A stretch of 8,774 bases of DNA, taken from assembly GCA_947258735.1 (NCBI GenBank), contig CAMYJJ010000124.1, positions 1 to 8,774 of the forward strand, written 5' to 3'. Within the stretch, counting starts at the first letter, position 1; the number at the start of each line of letters is the position of its first letter. Source of the stretch: Thermodesulfovibrionia bacterium (lineage in GTDB: Bacteria > Nitrospirota > Thermodesulfovibrionia > UBA6902). Below the pieces are notes generated by a model. The model did no database searches and had not been told where the DNA came from. It worked only from the letters and a program-made list of their open reading frames with translations. Positions 6,211-8,774 of the stretch are shown piece by piece. The translations under genes and the position numbers were made by a program.

Positions 6211-6990
6211 TCAGGAGTTTCTGGGTATATATTGACGGCAAAAGTCATCGGTTATCCTGAGAAGGTCGGGCGGCAGTGTTTCCCGGACTTTTGCAGCAAT
6301 ATGGTCAGGCACACCATGATAAAATGATTCGGCAATGCCGCCGGTAATGCAGGCGAGGGTATCACTGTCGCCGCCCAATGAGACAGCATTTCGGACTGCT
6401 TCTTCATACGAATCTGATTCAAGAAATGATATGATTGCCTCAGGCACGGTTCCCCGGCATGAGACATCAAAGGAATAGGCCGCACGTATCCGGTCAAGAG
6501 TCCGGTCAAGATCATACCCAAAACGCTTGCTGATCTCTGCTTTGATGATTTTTTTTGTATTCCCTGTACGGGCAAGAAATATAGAAAGTGCTGTTGCCTG
6601 TGCACCCTTGATCCCCTCGGGGTGATTATGGGTTATCTCCGCGCTCTTTTCAGCTTCAAAAAGTACGTCCTCTTCTGAATTAAAGGCAAAGCCGACTGGA
6701 CTTACACGCATGGCAGACCCATTGCCCCAGCTGTTGTAGGGCTGTGGATTGTCCAAGCCAAGCCATTGCATGAACGATCCGCCGTAACCTGCCTCAGGAT
6801 ATTTCCTTCCTATCTCTCTGATAGACTCCTGGTATGAATGCCCGGTAAGAATAGCGTGGGCAACCGCAGCAGTCAAGACAGTGTCATCTGTGAAACGGCA
6901 TCCCGGGGCAAATAAAGGGAAGTCCCTGGTCTTGATCGGGTGCCATTCGTAGATTGAACCAATGATGTCGCCGGCTATCGCTCCGAGCAT
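6211..6990 (-). CDS. ADP-ribosylglycohydrolase family protein (DraG/ARH-like)
   Basis: This 259-residue enzyme family cleaves ADP-ribose from modified proteins or related ADP-ribosyl compounds, using two Mg ions, in the cytoplasm. Family motifs occur in the usual order: GAIAGDIIGS (3-12), FTDDT with Thr34-Asp35-Asp36 as metal ligands, WGNGSAMRVSPVG (88-100), THNHPEG (120-126), and LGGDSDTLA with Asp208 and Asp210 (205-213). The length is normal and all motifs look intact. No Shine-Dalgarno site is visible before the ATG; a TATATT box lies eight bases upstream, so a short or absent leader is possible. REP-like repeats lie on both sides. The next gene upstream on the same strand is the RpiB-type isomerase, 204 bp away. 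Whether it acts on protein-ADP-ribose or a small molecule cannot be told. Confidence 0.88.
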   Translation of the reverse strand: MLGAIAGDIIGSIYEWHPIKTRDFPLFAPGCRFTDDTVLTAAVAHAILTGHSYQESIREIGRKYPEAGYGGSFMQWLGLDNPQPYNSWGNGSAMRVSPVGFAFNSEEDVLFEAEKSAEITHNHPEGIKGAQATALSIFLARTGNTKKIIKAEISKRFGYDLDRTLDRIRAAYSFDVSCRGTVPEAIISFLESDSYEEAVRNAVSLGGDSDTLACITGGIAESFYHGVPDHIAAKVRETLPPDLLRITDDFCRQYIPRNS

Positions 6991-7058
6991 GAGGGTTGAA
7001 TATAATCTATTGGTATTTATAAGAGAATATGATCAGCATACACTGCAAAGTTGAGCAT

Positions 7059-7141
7059 TGTCATTCCCGAGGTTAGTAATCGGGAATCCAGAGCTTTCAG
7101 CCTGTCTCTGGATTCCCGCCCAAAAGACTGCGGGAATGACA
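7059..7141. repeat. REP-like nested palindromic repeat, right copy
   Basis: The outer arms TGTCATTCCCG (7059-7069) and CGGGAATGACA (7131-7141) are exact complements. A second perfect pair is nested inside: CGGGAATCCAGAG (7081-7093) and CTCTGGATTCCCG (7106-7118). The left end can also fold with the nested arm (TCATTCCCG with CGGGAAT), giving two or three alternative hairpins. It sits between two same-strand genes, upstream of the ADP-ribosylglycohydrolase. The longer arms make this the better preserved copy of the 6092-6156 type. Confidence 0.75.
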
Positions 7142-7194
7142 GAAAAAACATTATCTTTCACTCCAGTCAATTTAAAAGATTACCTGCATCAGGC

Positions 7195-7635
7195 TTACTT
7201 ATTTTTGATCTCTATTTTATTAATTCTTGCCTGATGCCTGCCTCCCTGAAATTCCGCATCCAGCCATGTGTCAACAATTTTTATTCCTTCCGCAATTGAT
7301 ACCATTCTTGCTCCGATAGAGATCATGTTTGCATCGTTGTGTTCCTTAGTCAATCGGGCGCTCTCTTCATTCCAGCACAGGCCGCACCTGACTCCCTTAA
7401 TTTTGTTAGCAGCCATTGCTTCCCCATTGCCGCTGCCTCCAAAAACAATGCCCAGATCACTTTTCCCATTCGCCACACTCTGTGCTGCAGGCCGGATATA
7501 GTCCGGATAATCAACAGGCTCATCACTATGCGTACCAAAATCGATAATGTCAAATCCACGGGTCTCCAGATGGGCCTTGACGGCTTCTTTTAATTGAAAT
7601 CCTGCGTGGTCAGTTCCTAATGATATGTTTATCAT
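7195..7635 (-). CDS. rpiB: Ribose-5-phosphate isomerase B (RpiB/LacAB family, Glu-base type)
   Basis: A 146-residue cytoplasmic enzyme of the RpiB/LacAB fold, interconverting ribose 5-phosphate and ribulose 5-phosphate in the pentose phosphate pathway. Visible motifs are GTDHAGF (7-13), DYPDY (42-46), FGGSGNGEAMAANK (65-78), EHNDAN with His99 (98-103) and GGRHQARI near the C-terminus. In Escherichia coli RpiB the catalytic base is a Cys in an ICGTGIG loop. Here the loop is GGSGNGE, as in Mycobacterium tuberculosis RpiB, where a Glu does that job; Glu72 is the equivalent. An allose-phosphate or other sugar-phosphate isomerase is the main alternative. The ATG matches the family start, but no Shine-Dalgarno site is seen before it. 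Length is normal. Confidence 0.87.
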   Translation of the reverse strand: MINISLGTDHAGFQLKEAVKAHLETRGFDIIDFGTHSDEPVDYPDYIRPAAQSVANGKSDLGIVFGGSGNGEAMAANKIKGVRCGLCWNEESARLTKEHNDANMISIGARMVSIAEGIKIVDTWLDAEFQGGRHQARINKIEIKNK

Positions 7636-7644
7636 AATATGTTA

Positions 7645-7660
7645 AACACTGTCCGGTGTT
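7645..7660. repeat. Short near-palindrome upstream of the rpiB start
   Basis: AACACTG (7645-7651) and CGGTGTT (7654-7660) pair with one T-G wobble around a two-base centre. It begins ten bases before the rpiB ATG on the - strand. It may be an operator or a leader hairpin; there is no T-tract to make it a terminator. Confidence 0.3.
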
Positions 7661-7710
7661 CGGGGTCAGATCTTTCATCGTTACGGTCTGTGTAATCATG
7701 AAAAACCCCG
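7661..7710. repeat. Imperfect inverted repeat between yoeB and rpiB
   Basis: The outer arms CGGGGT (7661-7666) and ACCCCG (7705-7710) enclose a second pair TTTCAT (7673-7678) and ATGAAA (7698-7703). This structure fills most of the 86-bp gap between the two genes. The GGGGTCAGATCTTT string at its left end resembles ends of widespread proteobacterial REP-type repeats (impression only). It may end transcription of the toxin-antitoxin operon before rpiB. Confidence 0.35.
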
Positions 7711-7721
7711 CGCATTATAAC

Positions 7722-7976
7722 TTAATAGTGATATCTCAATTGTACAATTAGAACTTGGTCATTATGGATCTTATAAACTATTCTGTGTTCGTTTGTTATT
7801 CGCCTTGACCAATAACCGGATAAGCTATGTTTTAAGGGCTCTGGTTTTCCAATGCCTTGATATTTATTCTTCTGAATGTCTTTGATTAATTCGTTTATTC
7901 CTTTTAATGTCTTCTTGTCTTTACGTTGCCAGTATAGATAGTCTTCCCATGCATGTTCCGAAAATATTAGCTTCAT
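7722..7976 (-). CDS. yoeB: YoeB toxin, ribosome-dependent mRNA endonuclease
   Basis: This 84-residue protein has the same length as E. coli YoeB and lines up without gaps along its whole length: KLIFSE, DYLYWQ, INELIKDI, GKPEPLKH, WSRRIT, EHRIVY and a C-terminal RYHY. The residues reported as catalytic in E. coli YoeB are all present at the same numbers: Glu46, Arg65, His83 and Tyr84. YoeB binds the ribosomal A site and cleaves mRNA during translation when its antitoxin is lost. The gene overlaps the antitoxin stop by four bases (ATGA, 7973-7976), giving coupled translation. A 12-bp palindrome with TGTACA (7738-7749) lies inside the last codons. It appears fully functional. Confidence 0.95.
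   Translation of the reverse strand: MKLIFSEHAWEDYLYWQRKDKKTLKGINELIKDIQKNKYQGIGKPEPLKHSLSGYWSRRITNEHRIVYKIHNDQVLIVQLRYHY
7738..7749. promoter_or_regulatory. TGTACA palindrome inside the end of yoeB
   Basis: AATTGTACAATT is a perfect 12-bp palindrome centred on the TGTACA core seen in the yefM operator. It lies in the last codons of yoeB, so codon constraint (RYHY end) partly explains it. It could be a secondary binding site for the YefM-YoeB complex, but this is unproven. Confidence 0.3.
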
Positions 7977-8224
7977 CCAGCTAATTTCCGTTCTTTGCCT
8001 TTGCCTTTTTCAAGTTCCTCGATTGATTCAAGGAGCCGTCTCGTATTCTTAGGACTGTGCAGTAAATATGCTGTTTCATTTAATGATTCATAGTCTTCCA
8101 ATGACATCATTACAACAGCGTCGTGCTGTTTTCGGGTAATAATCACAGGATCATGGTCGTCGCAGACTTTTTTCATTGTTTTGGCTAAGTTTCCTCGTAC
8201 AGCCGTGTAAGTAAGCGCTTTCAT
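7973..8224 (-). CDS. yefM: YefM antitoxin (Phd/YefM family)
   Basis: An 83-residue antitoxin of the Phd/YefM family. The N-terminal DNA-binding half shows the usual pattern: TYTAVRGNLAKTM, then DPVIITRK and AVVMMSLEDYESL. The C-terminal half, ETAYLLHSPKNTRRLLESIEEL, resembles the YoeB-wrapping segment of E. coli YefM. YefM neutralises YoeB and, alone or as a complex, represses the shared promoter; it is normally degraded by proteases such as Lon. The start at 8224 has a strong AAAGGAGG site (8232-8239) seven bases upstream. Promoter and TGTACA operators lie directly upstream, and yoeB follows with a four-base overlap. Confidence 0.95.
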   Translation of the reverse strand: MKALTYTAVRGNLAKTMKKVCDDHDPVIITRKQHDAVVMMSLEDYESLNETAYLLHSPKNTRRLLESIEELEKGKGKERKLAG

Positions 8225-8243
8225 ATTAAATCCTCCTTTAAAT

Positions 8244-8267
8244 TGTACATGTACTTATTATTGTACA
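8244..8267. promoter_or_regulatory. yefM-yoeB operator, two TGTACA sites
   Basis: Two TGTACA cores lie 18 bp apart: 8244-8249, within the longer palindrome GTACATGTAC (8245-8254), and 8262-8267. In E. coli the YefM-YoeB operator is likewise a long and a short palindrome with TGTACA cores. The sites flank and touch the predicted -10 box, so binding would block RNA polymerase. Confidence 0.8.
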
Positions 8268-8285
8268 TATTATAAGGAATGTCAA
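8257..8285 (-). promoter_or_regulatory. Sigma70-type promoter of yefM-yoeB
   Basis: On the - strand a perfect -35 box TTGACA (8280-8285) is followed, after exactly 17 bp, by AATAAT (8257-8262), five of six matches to the -10 consensus. The second TGTACA operator falls within the spacer and the first lies just downstream of the -10 box, as expected for autorepression. Confidence 0.7.
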
Positions 8286-8315
8286 TATTATCTTTTTAGT
8301 TATAACATAAAGCTC

Positions 8316-8413
8316 TGTGAATCGAACCATGAAGCACATTTAAGTGCAGAAAACTGTTTTTCAAACAATAAATCCATCACTGTCAAAAAAACTGCCACTG
8401 GTTCGATTTCACA
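8316..8413. repeat. Long-range inverted repeat between two toxin-antitoxin systems
   Basis: TGTGAATCGAACCA (8316-8329) and TGGTTCGATTTCACA (8399-8413) are reverse complements except for one extra base in the right arm, with 69 bp between the arms. The enclosed DNA is AT-rich and holds no gene, only weak internal dyads. It may be a terminator-like fold, a small non-autonomous element or a scar of insertion. Integron attC consensus ends are not present. Confidence 0.5.
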
Positions 8414-8462
8414 ACACATCCTATTGGATAAAGGCTTCTCCCCCAATCAAAAATGTACAATT

Positions 8463-8678
8463 TTAGCCCTTCAGAATTTCTTCAGCAGATGAGAATGAAA
8501 CCTTGCCCCTTTTTTCTTTTGCCTCAAACTTATTTATCTGATTCAAATCTAAAACATTTTCATATAGCGCAATTAGAGACTTCTTTATCAAAGTAGATTT
8601 ATCTTCATGAAAATGATCAGACAACTTTTTTAATATTTTTTCTTCATCTTTATTAAATCTGACAGATATTACTCCCAC
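8463..8678 (-). CDS. Ribbon-helix-helix antitoxin, RelB-like
   Basis: A 71-residue, charged protein. Its start, GVISVRFN, forms a likely beta strand, followed by two helices (KDEEKILKKLSDHF and KSTLIKKSLIALYENVLDL), the pattern of ribbon-helix-helix DNA-binding antitoxins. The tail KVSFSSAEEILKG resembles the toxin-binding end of antitoxins paired with RelE-type toxins. The start is GTG at 8676-8678, with AGGAGG ten bases upstream; its first codons overlap the last codons of the upstream toxin gene. The toxin-first order is unusual for this class. A family member annotated DUF6290 is a likely match, but I cannot confirm that. Confidence 0.72.
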   Translation of the reverse strand: MGVISVRFNKDEEKILKKLSDHFHEDKSTLIKKSLIALYENVLDLNQINKFEAKEKRGKVSFSSAEEILKG

Positions 8679-8774
8679 TGTTTATACACCTCCTCTCTTT
8701 TTGCTATCGAGATCACATAATAGTTACTTTTCTCTAAATAAAATATTGCTCTGTATTTTCCTTTTCTTAAGCTG
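8669..8774 (-). CDS. RelE/ParE-type toxin, C-terminal part only (cut by window edge)
   Basis: On the - strand, reading from 8773, an open frame of 34 codons runs to a TAA at 8669-8671. It reads LRKGKYRAIFYLEK, then YYVISIAKREEVYKQ, which matches the end of RelE/ParE toxins: a conserved Arg in a KYR strand, a hydrophobic strand, and a (H/K)RxEVY ending. The gene begins beyond the right edge. It overlaps the antitoxin start by ten bases, so the two are probably one operon with the toxin first. RelE relatives cleave mRNA on the ribosome and ParE relatives poison gyrase; the fragment alone does not decide, although the EVY ending is more RelE-like. Confidence 0.72.
   Translation of the reverse strand, partial: SLRKGKYRAIFYLEKSNYYVISIAKREEVYKQWE

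Noticed and set aside
7051..7299. An 82-codon + strand open frame
   Set aside because: It covers the palindromic repeat and the end of rpiB in antisense, and has no protein-family features. It is a shadow frame.
8316..8413. Integron attC site carrying the toxin-antitoxin genes as cassettes
   Set aside because: The ends do not match the RYYYAAC and GTTRRRY core-site patterns on either strand at the required spacing, and no integrase is present.
8395..8413. tRNA T-arm or tRNA-derived attachment site (GGTTCGATTTC)
   Set aside because: The flanking bases cannot form the five-pair T stem, and no other tRNA arms or a CCA end are in register.
5894..8774. CRISPR array
   Set aside because: The repeats are paired palindromes in two places, not regularly spaced direct repeats with unique spacers.

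Overview
The window looks like chromosomal DNA of a Gram-negative bacterium with many signalling genes. The mix of genes and the GTCATTCCCG-type palindromic repeats would suit a deltaproteobacterium-like or Nitrospirota-like lineage. This is an impression from protein style and repeats, not a firm assignment.

Left part (1-4985, + strand) is a cyclic-nucleotide signalling cluster. It opens with the 3' part of a protein carrying cyclic-nucleotide-binding domains (cNBDs) and a rhodanese domain; its true start lies left of the window. Overlapping its stop codon is a 33-codon fragment that looks like the start of a decayed metallo-beta-lactamase-fold (MBL) gene. After a spacer holding a perfect 18-bp palindrome come four tightly packed genes: two tandem 255-residue class-II-like cyclic-nucleotide phosphodiesterases (about 54% identical by hand count, both with intact metal ligands), an FAD-dependent oxidoreductase resembling the geranylgeranyl-reductase family, and a cNBD-GAF sensor protein. 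The set contains proteins able to bind cyclic nucleotides, two likely hydrolases, and one redox or lipid-type flavoenzyme as a possible output. This is the most interesting unit in the window.

Middle part (4986-7635) holds a small integral membrane protein of unknown role on the + strand. Two genes follow on the - strand: an ADP-ribosylglycohydrolase (DraG/ARH-like) and a ribose-5-phosphate isomerase B of the type that uses Glu instead of Cys as catalytic base. Related GTCATTC...GAATGAC inverted repeats flank the ADP-ribosylglycohydrolase gene.

Right part (7636-8774, - strand) is a toxin-antitoxin island. It has a textbook YefM-YoeB pair with a recognisable promoter and TGTACA operators. Upstream of it on the - strand lies a second system, in which a RelE/ParE-type toxin (only its C-terminus is inside the window) overlaps a ribbon-helix-helix antitoxin, in toxin-first order. 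A long inverted repeat lies between the two systems. TGTACA hexamers occur four times in this last kilobase and were not noticed elsewhere in the window.
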